In this document: positions 55,458-64,000 of the stretch, piece by piece
Layout: each line of letters opens with the position of its first letter
How positions within the stretch are numbered: the first letter of the stretch is position 1
From: Nocardiopsis ganjiahuensis DSM 45031
Lineage (GTDB): Bacteria; Actinomycetota; Actinomycetes; Streptosporangiales; Streptosporangiaceae
NCBI RefSeq assembly: GCF_000341085.1
Contig: NZ_ANBA01000002.1
Span: 620,001 to 684,000, forward strand
Length of the DNA stretch: 64,000 nt
Direction: 5' to 3'
Notes under the pieces: model-generated
Database searches by the model: none
Told to the model about the DNA's origin: nothing
What the model saw: only the letters and a program-made list of their open reading frames with translations
Made by a program: the position numbers and the translations under genes

Positions 55458-56057
55458 CTACTCGGCGGCGGTGGTCTCCGCACCCTCGGTGGCCTCGTTG
55501 CTGGTCTCCGGCTCGTCGTCCACGCGCGGGGCGGAGACGGTGAGCAGGAGCGACTCGGGGTCGGTGACCAGCGAAACGCCCGTGGGCAGCTTCAGGTCGC
55601 CAGCGGTCGGGTTGGCGCCGATCTCCAGGCCCTCGATGTCGAACTCGACACCGTTCGGGATGTGGGTGGCCTCGGCCTCGACGGTCACGGTGACGAGCTC
55701 CTGGTTGAGCACGCCGGGAGCCTTGACCTCACCGGTCAGGGAGACGTTGATCTCGACCTCGACCTTCTCGCCCTTGGAGACGACGAGCAGGTCGACGTGC
55801 TCCAGGAAGCCCTTGATGGCGTCACGCTGCACGCTCTTGGGAAGGGCAAGGTTGTCCTTGTCCAGGCCCTCGAGGCGAATCAGGACGTTCGGGGTCTTCA
55901 GGGCGAGCATGAGATCGTGGCCCGGCAGGTTCAGGTGGCGGGGCTCGGTGCCGTGGCCGTAGAGGACGGCCGGCACCTTACCCGCGCGGCGGGCGCGACG
56001 GGAGGCGCCCTTGCCGAATTCCGTGCGGGGCTCGGCAGCGATACGTACCTCGGACAC
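55458..56057 (-). CDS. rplY: Ribosomal protein bL25 (general stress protein Ctc)
   Basis: 199 residues of the long bL25/Ctc form, binding 5S rRNA. N-terminal [28 protein letters not shown] and [16 protein letters not shown] fit; the acidic C-terminal tail is a typical extension. GTG 56057 has GAGGAG 7 nt upstream. Between prs and pth, as in many actinobacteria. Confidence 0.93.
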   Translation of the reverse strand: MSEVRIAAEPRTEFGKGASRRARRAGKVPAVLYGHGTEPRHLNLPGHDLMLALKTPNVLIRLEGLDKDNLALPKSVQRDAIKGFLEHVDLLVVSKGEKVEVEINVSLTGEVKAPGVLNQELVTVTVEAEATHIPNGVEFDIEGLEIGANPTAGDLKLPTGVSLVTDPESLLLTVSAPRVDDEPETSNEATEGAETTAAE

Positions 56058-56436
56058 GACAAAACTCCTCGGGTTCAACCCCGCAGCACGGGGAACACGA
56101 CTCCAGTAGTACGAACGATTCCCGCCCTCGGCGGAGAATACGGCGGGGTCACCCAGCTTGCAGGGGACTCGACCGCCCTGGTTCCAGGCGTGCCCGGCGA
56201 GCCGCCACCGGACCCGTCCGGCCCGGGAACGCTCGTCGCGCACCCCTGCCCGCGATGTTTCCAGGCGAAGACACACAGGACTCCACCCGGGCACGGGGAC
56301 ACTCGGCCAAGTCTACTGGCTCTGCTGACGACTCGGTACATGCCCCACCGGCGGACCGGGGTCGGCCCCGCCGGTGGGTCCACGTACGACGCCTGGGGGG
56401 TGCTGAGGGGGGACCTCAGCCGATTCTGCGGTGATG

Positions 56437-57426
56437 CTACTCGAACAGGCTCGTGACCGAGCCGTCGGTGAAGACCTCGCTGATCGCGCGGGCGACCAGC
56501 GGGGCGATCGAGAGCTGCGTGAGCTTCTCGAAGGAGCGCTCCTCCGGGACGGGCAGCGTGTTGGTGATGACCACCTCGGAGATGCGCGAGTTCTGCAGGC
56601 GCTCGGCCGCGGGGCCGGACAGCACACCGTGCGTGGCGGCGACGATGACCTTCTTGGCGCCCTGCTCGAAGAGGGCCTCGGAGGCCTTCACGATGGTGCC
56701 GCCGGTGTCGATCATGTCGTCGACCAGGACACAGACGCGGTCCTTGACCTCACCGACGACCTCGTGGACCTTCACCTGGTTGGCGACGTCCGGGTCGCGG
56801 CGCTTGTGGATGATCGCCAGGGGCGCGCCCAGGCGGTCCGCCCAGCGGTCGGCGGTGCGCACGCGGCCGGCGTCCGGGGAGACCACGGTGATCTCGGACT
56901 GCTCGACCTGGCTGGCGACGTGGTCGGCCAGGATCGGCAGCGCGAAGAGGTGGTCCACCGGGCCGTCGAAGAAGCCCTGGATCTGGTCGGTGTGCAGGTC
57001 GACCGCCATCATCCGGTCCGCGCCGGCGGTCCGGAACAGGTCGGTGACCAGACGCGAGGAGATGGGCTCGCGGCCCCGGTGCTTCTTGTCCTGGCGGGCG
57101 TAGCCCAGGATCGGCGTGACCACGGTGATGCGCTTGGCGGAGGCGCGCTTGAGCGCGTCCACCATGATCAGCTGCTCCATGATCGACTCGTTGACCGGGT
57201 CGGCGTGGCTCTGGATGACGAAAGCGTCACTGCCGCGCACCGACTCCAGGTACCGCATGAAGATCTCGCCGTTGGCGAAGGTGTCGAACCGGGTGGGGAC
57301 CACCTCGATCCCCAGTTCCTTCGCTACCTCCTCGGCCAGCGCCGGGTGCGTGCGCCCCGAGAACAGCATCAGTTGTTTCTGGCCGGTGGCCTTCATGCCG
57401 GTCACGTGTTTCTCCCCCACAGTCAC
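56437..57426 (-). CDS. prs: Ribose-phosphate pyrophosphokinase
   Basis: 329 residues; makes PRPP from ribose 5-phosphate and ATP for nucleotide, His and Trp synthesis. SADPVNESIMEQLI-like region, GYARQDKKHRGREPIS, AVDLHTDQIQGFF and the PRPP loop VLVDDMIDTGGT are clear. The GTG start overlaps the glmU stop (GTGA), so the pair is coupled. Confidence 0.95.
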   Translation of the reverse strand: MTVGEKHVTGMKATGQKQLMLFSGRTHPALAEEVAKELGIEVVPTRFDTFANGEIFMRYLESVRGSDAFVIQSHADPVNESIMEQLIMVDALKRASAKRITVVTPILGYARQDKKHRGREPISSRLVTDLFRTAGADRMMAVDLHTDQIQGFFDGPVDHLFALPILADHVASQVEQSEITVVSPDAGRVRTADRWADRLGAPLAIIHKRRDPDVANQVKVHEVVGEVKDRVCVLVDDMIDTGGTIVKASEALFEQGAKKVIVAATHGVLSGPAAERLQNSRISEVVITNTLPVPEERSFEKLTQLSIAPLVARAISEVFTDGSVTSLFE

Positions 57427-58889
57427 TGCTCGTTCGCGTCGTCGGCTCTGTGCCGCTCCGCCTGCTCCGCCGCCTCCGCGGACGGAGTTCCCGGACGCTT
57501 GCGCTGCGTCCAGCCCTCGACGTTACGCTGCCGGTGCCCTTCGGATACCGCCAGGGCACCGGGCGGGACATCGTCGCGGACCACGGTCCCGGCCCCGGAG
57601 TAGGCACCGTCGCCGACCCGCACGGGAGCGACGATCGTGTTGTCGCTGCCGATGCGGACGTGGTCGCCGATGGTGCTCCGGGTCTTGTTGACCCCGTCGT
57701 AGTTGACGAACACCGAGGAGCAGCCGATGTTGCTGCCCACGCCGATGTCCGCGTCCCCGACGTAGGTCAGGTGCGGGATCTTGGAGCCGGTGCCGACGTT
57801 CGAGTTCTTGACCTCGACGAAGGCTCCGGCCTTGGTCCGCTCGGCCAGGCGGGTGCCCGGCCGGAGGTAGGTGTAGGGGCCGACGGTCGCCCGGGGGCCG
57901 ATCTGGGCCCCCTCCGCGGTGGTCTCGCGGACCTTCGCGCCGTCACCGACGAAGGTGTCGCGGAGGTCGGCCCCGGGGCCGACCTCGGCGTCCTCGCCGA
58001 TCTGGGTGGTGCCGTGGAGGCGGCTGTTGGGGTGGACGACGGTGTCCGCGCCGATGCGGACCTGGGCGTCGACCCAGGTCGTCGCGGGGTCGACGATCGT
58101 GACACCGGAGAGCATGTGCTCGGTGAGGAGGCGGTCGTTGAGCACCCGACGGGCCTCGGAGAGCTGGACGCGGTTGTTGACGCCCTGGACCTCGTTCCAG
58201 TCCTGGGCGCTCCAGGCGTCGACCCGGTGCCCGTCGCCGCGCAGCAGCGCGACGGCGTCGGTGATGTACTCCTCACCCTTGGCGTTGTCCGTGGACAGAC
58301 GCTGGACGACCTGGCTCAGGAGGGCGCCGTCGAAGGCGTACATGCCGGAGTTGATCTCGTCGACACCGCGCTGCTCGGGCGTGGCGTCGGCGTGTTCGAC
58401 GATCTCGGTGAAGCTGCCGTGGGCGTCGCGGACGATGCGTCCGTAGCCGTGGGGGTCGGGGACGCGGGCGGACAGCACGGTGACCGCGTTGCCCTCCTTC
58501 TCGTGCGCCGCGACGAGCTCGGCGAGCGTTCCGCCGCGCAGCAGGGGGGTGTCGCCGCAGGTGAGGACGACGGTCCCCGAGAGTTCGGTGCCCTTGGCGG
58601 CGAGGTCCTCGACCGCCATGCGCACGGCGTGACCGGTGCCGTTCTGTTCTTCCTGCACCGCGGTGGTCGCCTCGGGGGCGACCTCTTCCAGGTGGGATCG
58701 CACCTGGTCGCGGGCGTGTCCGACGACTACGACCGTGTTCCGGGGGTCGAGTTCTCGGGACGCGTAGAGCACGTGGCCGAGCATGCTGCGGCCGTTGAGT
58801 TCGTGGAGGACCTTGGGAAGTTTGGACTTCATTCGGGTGCCTTCACCCGCCGCGAGGATGATCACGGCAGCCGGACGGTTCACGCTCAC
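57423..58889 (-). CDS. glmU: Bifunctional UDP-N-acetylglucosamine pyrophosphorylase / glucosamine-1-phosphate acetyltransferase
   Basis: 488 residues; makes UDP-GlcNAc for peptidoglycan. N-terminal uridyltransferase domain (IILAAGEGTRMKSKLPKVLHEL); C-terminal left-handed beta-helix with hexapeptide repeats (IGADTVVHPNSRLHG, GVGSNIGCSSVFVNYDG). GTG 58889 is chosen over a longer upstream frame. Feeds cell-wall synthesis and possibly the sugars of the polysaccharide locus. The tRNA-Gln gene lies 254 bp upstream. Confidence 0.95.
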   Translation of the reverse strand: MSVNRPAAVIILAAGEGTRMKSKLPKVLHELNGRSMLGHVLYASRELDPRNTVVVVGHARDQVRSHLEEVAPEATTAVQEEQNGTGHAVRMAVEDLAAKGTELSGTVVLTCGDTPLLRGGTLAELVAAHEKEGNAVTVLSARVPDPHGYGRIVRDAHGSFTEIVEHADATPEQRGVDEINSGMYAFDGALLSQVVQRLSTDNAKGEEYITDAVALLRGDGHRVDAWSAQDWNEVQGVNNRVQLSEARRVLNDRLLTEHMLSGVTIVDPATTWVDAQVRIGADTVVHPNSRLHGTTQIGEDAEVGPGADLRDTFVGDGAKVRETTAEGAQIGPRATVGPYTYLRPGTRLAERTKAGAFVEVKNSNVGTGSKIPHLTYVGDADIGVGSNIGCSSVFVNYDGVNKTRSTIGDHVRIGSDNTIVAPVRVGDGAYSGAGTVVRDDVPPGALAVSEGHRQRNVEGWTQRKRPGTPSAEAAEQAERHRADDANEQ

Positions 58890-59143
58890 TGGAGGAGACC
58901 CCTCGAGATAGCTGGCATATGAACGTCGGCTCACCCTTCGGCGGCGCGACCCGCATGCCGCGCGGGCGGCCGTCGGATGACCAGCGGCCGACATGGGAAG
59001 GATACATGCGTGTCACGGGCATCCATCAGCCGCGTGACGTGGCGGCGAGGACGCCCGGGGCGCCGCGCCCGGCGGGCCCCGACCGGGGCGGGCGACCGGG
59101 CGCCGGTGTGAGTTGTGCCGCCGCGGGTGTGACGGCGGGTTTG

Positions 59144-59215
59144 CTCCCGGACCAGGGCTCGAACCTGGACGATGGGGACCAAAACCCCAGATGCTGCCGA
59201 TTACATCATCCGGGA
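59144..59215 (-). tRNA. tRNA-Gln (anticodon UUG)
   Basis: 72 nt on the minus strand. Acceptor TCCCGGA pairs with TCCGGGA; anticodon arm TGGGG-TTTTGGT-CCCCA gives anticodon UUG; T arm CCAGG-TTCGAGC-CCTGG; discriminator G. No CCA is encoded. The D stem is short (3 bp), normal for this tRNA. Located upstream of glmU. Confidence 0.95.
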
Positions 59216-59280
59216 ACGATGCGGACGTGTCCGTCCGAACGCTCGACACCAACATAGCGCCTCCCCCCGGGGGCTTGCCA

Positions 59281-59300
59281 AACCTACGGGGTCGTAGGTT
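59281..59300. promoter_or_regulatory. Candidate operator of the desaturase gene
   Basis: AACCTACG-GGGT-CGTAGGTT, perfect 8-bp arms, 105 bp before the desaturase start. A further CGTAGG half-site lies 15 bp on, at 59308. The likely binder is the TetR protein encoded after the desaturase. Confidence 0.65.
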
Positions 59301-59405
59301 ACGGTTACGTAGGAATAGGTTGGGCCGTCTCGACCGGTGCTCCGAGCATCTGTGACGCCGTCCTGACCGGTGACGACGTTCTCCGTGACGAGGTGTGCAA
59401 GACCC

Positions 59406-60395
59406 ATGACCGCTGCTCCCGAGGTGCCGACCGAAGGCGCCACCAAGCCCACCGGGACCGCTGCCGACGCGCCCAAGCGCGAGGCCGTTCCCGAGTACGA
59501 ACCCGAACTGCGGGGCAAGGCCGAGCGCTACACGGTCTTCGCCTTCGTGTTCATCCCCCTGATCGCGCTGCTCGCTTCGGTGCCCTTCTTCTGGGGATGG
59601 GGCCTGTCGCTGGTGGACATCGCCATCGCGACGGTCTTCTACCTGATCAGCGGACTGGGCATCACGGTCGGCTTCCACCGCCACTTCACCCACGGCTCCT
59701 TCAAGGCCAACCGCCCGCTGCGGATCGCGCTGGCGATCGCCGGGTCCATGGCCATCGAGGGCAGTGTCATCAAGTGGGTGGCCGACCACCGCCGCCACCA
59801 CAAGTACGCCGACGCCGAGGGCGACCCGCACTCGCCGTGGCGCTTCGGCGACGACTGGAAGTCCGTGGCCAAGGGCCTGTACTACGCGCACATGGCGTGG
59901 ATGTACCTGGACGAGAAGAAGACCTCGCCGCGCCGCTTCACCCCGGACCTGCTGAAGGACAAGGACGTCGTCCTCGTCGACAAGCTCTTCCTGCCGATCG
60001 TGCTGTTCTCGCTGTTCGCCCCCGCCGCCATCGGCGGTCTGATCACCATGTCCTGGTGGGGCGCGGTCACCGCGTTCTTCTGGGCGAGCCTGGTCCGCGT
60101 GGCGCTGCTGCACCACGTCACCTGGTCGATCAACTCCATCTGCCACACCATCGGCGAGGAGAACTTCGAGGTGCGCGACCGCTCCCGCAACGTGTGGTGG
60201 CTGGCCATCCCGTCCTTCGGCGAGTCCTGGCACAACCTGCACCACGCCGACCCGACCTGCGCCCGCCACGGTGTGTTCAAGGGTCAGATCGACATCTCCG
60301 CCCGGGTCATCTGGATGTTCGAGAAGTTCGGCTGGGCCACGAAGGTCCGCTGGCCCAACAACGATCGGCTCGCCGCCAAGCGGGTCAAGGTCTAG
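59406..60395 (+). CDS. Fatty-acid (acyl-CoA/acyl-lipid) desaturase
   Basis: 329 residues of the membrane-bound di-iron delta-9-type family. Three His boxes: HRHFTH, DHRRHHK and WHNLHHADP. Hydrophobic helix pairs surround them (YTVFAFVFIPLIALLA; LSLVDIAIATVFYLI). It introduces a double bond into membrane acyl chains using O2. ATG 59406. The TetR gene follows 14 bp after the stop and likely senses acyl-CoA to control it. Confidence 0.92.
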   Translation: MTAAPEVPTEGATKPTGTAADAPKREAVPEYEPELRGKAERYTVFAFVFIPLIALLASVPFFWGWGLSLVDIAIATVFYLISGLGITVGFHRHFTHGSFKANRPLRIALAIAGSMAIEGSVIKWVADHRRHHKYADAEGDPHSPWRFGDDWKSVAKGLYYAHMAWMYLDEKKTSPRRFTPDLLKDKDVVLVDKLFLPIVLFSLFAPAAIGGLITMSWWGAVTAFFWASLVRVALLHHVTWSINSICHTIGEENFEVRDRSRNVWWLAIPSFGESWHNLHHADPTCARHGVFKGQIDISARVIWMFEKFGWATKVRWPNNDRLAAKRVKV

Positions 60396-60409
60396 GATCA
60401 GTAGCCATC

Positions 60410-61066
60410 ATGGGAGCAGCCGACAGCGAGCAGAGGACCCGTGTGCGCCGCAAGCGCATGACGGGCAAGGAGCGTCGGCAACAGCTGTTGGAGATCGGCC
60501 GGGAGCTGTTCGCCGAGCGAGGGTTCGACGCGACCTCCGTTGAGGAGATCGCCGCACGGGCCGGAGTGTCCAAGCCCGTGGTCTACGAGCACTTCGGTGG
60601 CAAGGAGGGCATCTACGCCGTCGTCGTGGACCGGGAGATGCGCACTCTCCTGGACATGATGGGCGAGGCCCTCACCGCCGACCACGCCCGAAGCAAGATC
60701 GAGAAGGCAGCCCTGGCCCTGCTGCGCTACGTCGAGGAGAACAGCGTCGGGTTCCGGGTACTCACCCGCGACTCGCACGTGGCCTCCGGGACCGGCAGTT
60801 TCGCCAGCCTGATCAACGACATCGCCAGCCAGGTCGAGCACATCATGGCCGACGAGTTCGCCGAACGGGGCTACGACCCGGCGCTCGCCCCCATGTACGC
60901 GCAGGCACTGGTGGGTATGTGGGCACTGACCGGCCAGTGGTGGCTGGAGGTCCGCAAGCCCAAGCGCGAGGTGGTCGCGGCCCATCTGGTCAACCTGGCC
61001 TGGAACGGGCTCTCGGCCCTGGAGTCCAAGCCGAAGCTGGACACGCGCAAGCGGCGTTCCGGCTGA
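60410..61066 (+). CDS. TetR/AcrR-family regulator linked to the desaturase
   Basis: 218 residues. Basic N-terminus, then HTH: RRQQLLEIGRELFAERGFDATSVEEIAARAGVSKPVVYEHF. The all-helical C-terminal domain would hold the ligand. Start ATG 60410, 14 bp after the desaturase stop. It resembles acyl-CoA-responsive regulators of lipid desaturation (for example mycobacterial MadR), but that link is by context. Confidence 0.88.
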   Translation: MGAADSEQRTRVRRKRMTGKERRQQLLEIGRELFAERGFDATSVEEIAARAGVSKPVVYEHFGGKEGIYAVVVDREMRTLLDMMGEALTADHARSKIEKAALALLRYVEENSVGFRVLTRDSHVASGTGSFASLINDIASQVEHIMADEFAERGYDPALAPMYAQALVGMWALTGQWWLEVRKPKREVVAAHLVNLAWNGLSALESKPKLDTRKRRSG

Positions 61067-61083
61067 CGGGCCCCTGATCATCG

Positions 61084-61116
61084 GTGGGGCGGGTGTGCAT
61101 CGCATACCCGCCCCAC
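61084..61116. terminator. Terminator after the desaturase-TetR operon
   Basis: A 15-bp hairpin (GTGGGGCGGGTGTGC, loop ATC, reverse complement with one GU pair), directly ahead of the MarR operator. Confidence 0.85.
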
Positions 61117-61136
61117 TATCTTGATGTCAAGAGATA
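61117..61136. promoter_or_regulatory. MarR (UrtR-type) operator and leaderless promoter
   Basis: TATCTTGATGTCAAGAGATA contains the perfect palindrome TCTTGA-TG-TCAAGA. TATGCT (61135-61140) is a TANNNT -10 element 6 nt before ATG 61147. A closely matching site lies upstream of icd (26100-26118). Confidence 0.75.
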
Positions 61137-61146
61137 TGCTGGTGCC

Positions 61147-61656
61147 ATGCGCGATGAGGTGGATGGGCTGATCGAGGCGTGGCGTTCCGAGCGGCCGGAC
61201 GTTGACGTGACACCCCTTGAGGTGTTCAGCCGGGTGTCCCGGCTCGCCCGCCACCTGGACCGTGCCCGGCGCACGGTCTTCACCGAGCACACGCTGGAAC
61301 CCTGGGAGTTCGACGTCCTGGCCGAGCTCCGGCGCTCCGGGCCGCCCTACGAGCTGAGCCCCGGGCGCCTGCTGCGGGCCACGCTGGTGACCTCCGGGAC
61401 CATGACCAACCGGGTGGACCGGCTGGCCGCCGCCGAACTCGTGCGCCGCCGCCCCGACCCCGGCGACAAGCGCGGCGTCCTGGTCCGCCTGACCGAGAAG
61501 GGCGCCGAGCGCATCGACGCCGCCCTGGCCTCGCTCCTCAGCTACGAGGAGACCCTCCTGGCGCCCATGCCGGCGGCCGAGCGCGAGCAGCTGGCATCGT
61601 TACTCAGATGCCTCCTCGCGCCCCTCGACAGGAGCCCTTCGGGTCCGCAAGGGTAG
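61147..61656 (+). CDS. MarR-family regulator, UrtR/TamR-like subgroup
   Basis: 169 residues. The extra N-terminal helix with Trp and Asp (IEAWRSERPDVDVTPLEVFSR) and the winged-helix core (GTMTNRVDRLAAAELVRRRPDPGDKRGVLVRL) place it with the UrtR subgroup (HucR, PecS, TamR), which binds small anionic ligands. TamR of Streptomyces controls central-metabolism genes and responds to citrate-type ligands. Leaderless start ATG 61147. Autoregulation through the operator just upstream is likely. Confidence 0.85.
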   Translation: MRDEVDGLIEAWRSERPDVDVTPLEVFSRVSRLARHLDRARRTVFTEHTLEPWEFDVLAELRRSGPPYELSPGRLLRATLVTSGTMTNRVDRLAAAELVRRRPDPGDKRGVLVRLTEKGAERIDAALASLLSYEETLLAPMPAAEREQLASLLRCLLAPLDRSPSGPQG

Positions 61657-61741
61657 TTACTCGGCGGTATCCGTCTGCTCACCGGGAACCTGCCAACTGG
61701 GCGCGAGTCATTTCCAGTACGGGTCTTGGTTGGAGAGCACT

Positions 61742-62722
61742 TTGAGAATCCGGTGGATGGCCGCGGTCGCCGCGGCTGCAGTAGTGGTCGCGGGCTGCTC
61801 CGGAAGCGGCGACGAGGAACCGACCACGGCACAGAGCTTCTACCTGTCCCTGGGCGACTCGTTGACGGTGGGCGTGCAGCCCGACGACGAGGGTCGGCCC
61901 GAGGAGACCTCCGAGGGGTACACGGACGTCCTGTACCGCACCCTGAAGGACGCCGACTCCACGCTCCAGCACGAGCGCATGGGGTGCGGCGGCGAGGACA
62001 CGACCACGTTCGTCGAGGGCGGCATCGCCGACTGCGACACCCGCTACGAGGCGGGGTCCCAGCTCGACCAGGCCGAGGCGTTCCTGCGCGAGCACGGTGA
62101 CCAGGTGGACCTGGTCACCCTCACCATCGGCGGCAACAACTTCACCAACTGCGTGGACGGCGCCGGCGGACAGGCCGAACTCGACATCGAGGACATCGGT
62201 GTGAACGAGGAGTGCGTCGCGGACGGCCTGGAGCGGTTGGAGACCGAGATCCCGGTGATCGCCGAGCGGCTGACCGACGCCGCGAGCGCGGACACCCAGA
62301 TCGTCGCGATGACCTACTACAACCCCTTCCTGGCGCTGGCCCTCCTGGAGGAGCCCGAGGATGAGGCTTCGGAGGACGAGGAAGCGGAAGAAGGCGGCGA
62401 CGGCGCAGAGGGCGCCGAGGCCACGCCCGCGGAAGAGGCGGACGAGTCCCTGGCCGCGCGGACCGTCGAGATCCTGGGCGAGGTCAACGACTCGCTGACC
62501 TCCTCCTACGAGGCGGCCGGGATCGACGTGGCCGACGTCGACACGGTCTTCGACGGCGCCAACACCGAGGTCCCCGACGACAGCGACACCGGCATGCCGG
62601 TGAACCTCCAGCAGATCTGCGACCTCACCTGGATGTGCAACGTGGACCGGGGCCCGGACATCCACACCAACCTGGCCGGGGCCCAGGCCATCGCCGAGGT
62701 CTTCGGGGAACGGATCCGCTGA
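61742..62722 (+). CDS. SGNH/GDSL-hydrolase lipoprotein
   Basis: 326 residues. Lipoprotein signal with lipobox VVAGC. SGNH blocks: SLGDSLTVG (Ser nucleophile), MGCGGEDT, TIGGNNF, and GPDIHTNLAG with Asp and His. An acidic, Glu/Ala-rich insert of about 35 residues sits mid-protein. Likely a surface esterase or lipase. Start TTG 61742, with GGAGAG 4 nt upstream; ATG 61757 is an alternative but would shorten the signal. Confidence 0.82.
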   Translation: MRIRWMAAVAAAAVVVAGCSGSGDEEPTTAQSFYLSLGDSLTVGVQPDDEGRPEETSEGYTDVLYRTLKDADSTLQHERMGCGGEDTTTFVEGGIADCDTRYEAGSQLDQAEAFLREHGDQVDLVTLTIGGNNFTNCVDGAGGQAELDIEDIGVNEECVADGLERLETEIPVIAERLTDAASADTQIVAMTYYNPFLALALLEEPEDEASEDEEAEEGGDGAEGAEATPAEEADESLAARTVEILGEVNDSLTSSYEAAGIDVADVDTVFDGANTEVPDDSDTGMPVNLQQICDLTWMCNVDRGPDIHTNLAGAQAIAEVFGERIR

Positions 62723-62857
62723 CCCTCCCCCGGTCGTCCCCCGGCCCCTGCGGGGGAAGGGGGCACCGGCTGAGGACCAACGCCCACGAGCGTCTCGGCA
62801 CAGCGACGGGCCCCGCCACCAGGAATGGGATGGGCGGGGCCCGCTTCCGTGCGACGG

Positions 62858-63043
62858 TCAGGCGGAGGCGACGGCCTTCAGGAAGGCCGACCACTCGGCG
62901 GACTCGGCCTCCAGGTGGCCCAGCTCGCGGTTCTGGGTGTCGCGCACGAGGACATGCGATCCAGCCAGCGCACCGCGCGCCTCCAGGCAGTTGCCACCCT
63001 CACCGTTGCTGTAGCTGGACTTCTTCCAACCTTCGGTCATCAT
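62858..63043 (-). CDS. DUF397 protein
   Basis: 61 residues: WKKSSYSNGEGGNCLEA, VLVRDTQNRE and AEWSAFLKAV are the DUF397 signature. It overlaps the XRE gene by 4 nt (ATGA), so translation is coupled. Such pairs (whiJ-like) are common in Streptomyces and relatives and affect development. Confidence 0.92.
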   Translation of the reverse strand: MMTEGWKKSSYSNGEGGNCLEARGALAGSHVLVRDTQNRELGHLEAESAEWSAFLKAVASA

Positions 63044-63849
63044 GAGAGGTTGCCTCGAATCTCTTCCATCCGTGATCGTGACGCAGGCACCGGCAGAGCC
63101 AAGCTCCGTAGGTCCGCGAATGTCCGCTCGTAGCTTTCCACGATCTCGGGTTCCCTGAGGGTCATGCCCGTCTTCTGGCCCTCGACGTAGGCGAAGGGGC
63201 TGCTGTCGGGGGCAGTACTCAGCCTAAACGAGCCGTTCAGGCCCACATGGTCCTCTGTGTCCTCCGGGATGACCTGAATGGTGATGCGGGGGCGATGGCT
63301 CAGCTTCAACAGGTGGCTGATCTGTGCGGGCATCACCTCGGGATCGGAGAACCGGCGCCGGATCACCGATTCGTCCAGCAACACGATCAGCACCGGCGGG
63401 TGCTCACGGTCCAGGATCTGCTGGCGGAAGAGCCGCGCCTTGACGATCTGGTCGATCTGCTCCGGCGGGGTGTAGGGGGAGGCGAGCTCACTGATCGTGC
63501 GAACGTACTGCTCGACCTGGACGAGGCCGGGCACGAGTCCGAGCGCGTACTCACGGATCTCGATGGCGACCTGTTCGTCTTCGGCTGCCTCACGGAAGTA
63601 GCTGATCATCCCGCTCGGGGAGAACGACCCGTCCCATGCGTTGAGCAAGACCCCATTGGCGATAAGGGACTTGTCAATTCGTTCTATTTGTCCCCGCCTT
63701 GTCCCTTTCTTCCCTGCCTCCAGGTCACTGATGGTGCTCTGAGCGAGCACGGCCGCCTTGGCGAGATCCTGCTGGGTCAAACCCGCCTGATCTCGGTATT
63801 TCCTGAGTAGTTTTCCGAAGCGCTCCCGAGCAGCATCGCTCGATCCCAC
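63040..63849 (-). CDS. XRE-family HTH regulator with DUF5753 domain
   Basis: 269 residues. N-terminal HTH (FGKLLRKYRDQAGLTQQDLAKAAVLAQSTISDLEAGKKG), then the DUF5753 domain (PGLVQVEQYVRTI, LDESVIRRRF, ITIQVIPEDTEDHVGLNGSF). The usual partner of DUF397 proteins in filamentous actinobacteria. GTG 63849 with a GGTGAG-type site. An 8-bp palindrome GAACGTTC (63905-63912) lies upstream, of unknown meaning. Confidence 0.9.
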   Translation of the reverse strand: MGSSDAARERFGKLLRKYRDQAGLTQQDLAKAAVLAQSTISDLEAGKKGTRRGQIERIDKSLIANGVLLNAWDGSFSPSGMISYFREAAEDEQVAIEIREYALGLVPGLVQVEQYVRTISELASPYTPPEQIDQIVKARLFRQQILDREHPPVLIVLLDESVIRRRFSDPEVMPAQISHLLKLSHRPRITIQVIPEDTEDHVGLNGSFRLSTAPDSSPFAYVEGQKTGMTLREPEIVESYERTFADLRSLALPVPASRSRMEEIRGNLS

Positions 63850-64000
63850 GTCTCACCGCCAATATCGCTGACTTATCAGACTGGATCGCTTGGCATACGA
63901 ACTTGAACGTTCTAAGCGATGAATATAGCCCAGCCCGCGAACCGGTGGGAGAGTCTTTTTCAGACGCCACAGGGTTTCCGCTCTGCTTCGCGGACGCTTG
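63850..64000. other. 151-bp non-coding right edge
   Basis: Upstream region of the XRE gene. It contains a palindrome GAACGTTC and a GATATT that could be a minus-strand -10. No gene is seen before the window ends. Confidence 0.35.

Overview
The window is high-GC actinobacterial chromosome, most likely from Nocardiopsis or a close relative in the Streptosporangiales. This rests on codon bias, the DUF397/XRE pair, actinobacterial acyl-CoA carboxylase with an epsilon subunit, an LCP protein and many TANNNT leaderless starts. I see no rRNA, CRISPR array, intact insertion sequence or prophage. There is one tRNA gene, tRNA-Gln(UUG).

Layout. 0-8 kb: an Uma2-type nuclease gene with an internal duplication, PEP carboxylase, a biotin-dependent acyl-CoA carboxylase set (beta, epsilon, alpha) and a second Uma2 gene. 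8-12 kb: a cysteine-type leader peptide ahead of a dicarboxylate/amino-acid:cation symporter, then a Met-rich membrane protein. 11.6-24 kb: a zinc-ribbon P-loop protein, a TFIIB-type zinc-finger protein, a quinone/disulfide reductase, a purine nucleoside phosphorylase, and a leftward run (YihY, GCS2-type ligase, M20 amidohydrolase, adenosine deaminase, PH-domain protein); then a galactokinase-like gene and an LCP protein. An orphan iron box with its own promoter sits between two convergent genes at 15.7 kb. 24.7-31 kb: icd, DUF3017, an FHA-HTH regulator, folD, purH and purN.

31.7-50.3 kb looks like one extracellular polysaccharide locus. It holds a Wzz-like chain-length protein, a Wzy/ligase-like membrane protein, an APH-like kinase, a sulfotransferase, a Wzx-like flippase, Alg14-like and fused Alg13-GT2 glycosyltransferases, a GNAT, a GH26-like hydrolase, a second sulfotransferase, a subtilase, and the initiating sugar transferase followed closely by cysQ, cysD and cysN. 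Sulfate activation, PAP removal and two sulfotransferases beside a Wzx/Wzy/Wzz set suggest a sulfated polysaccharide.

50.5-64 kb: a DsbA-like/TetR divergent pair, a LacI/xylanase divergent pair, then pth, rplY, prs, glmU and tRNA-Gln, a fatty-acid desaturase with its TetR regulator, a MarR (UrtR-type) regulator whose operator resembles a site upstream of icd, an SGNH-hydrolase lipoprotein, and a DUF397/XRE pair. The richest leads are the iron-box transcript, the sulfated-polysaccharide locus, the cysteine leader and the MarR-icd link.
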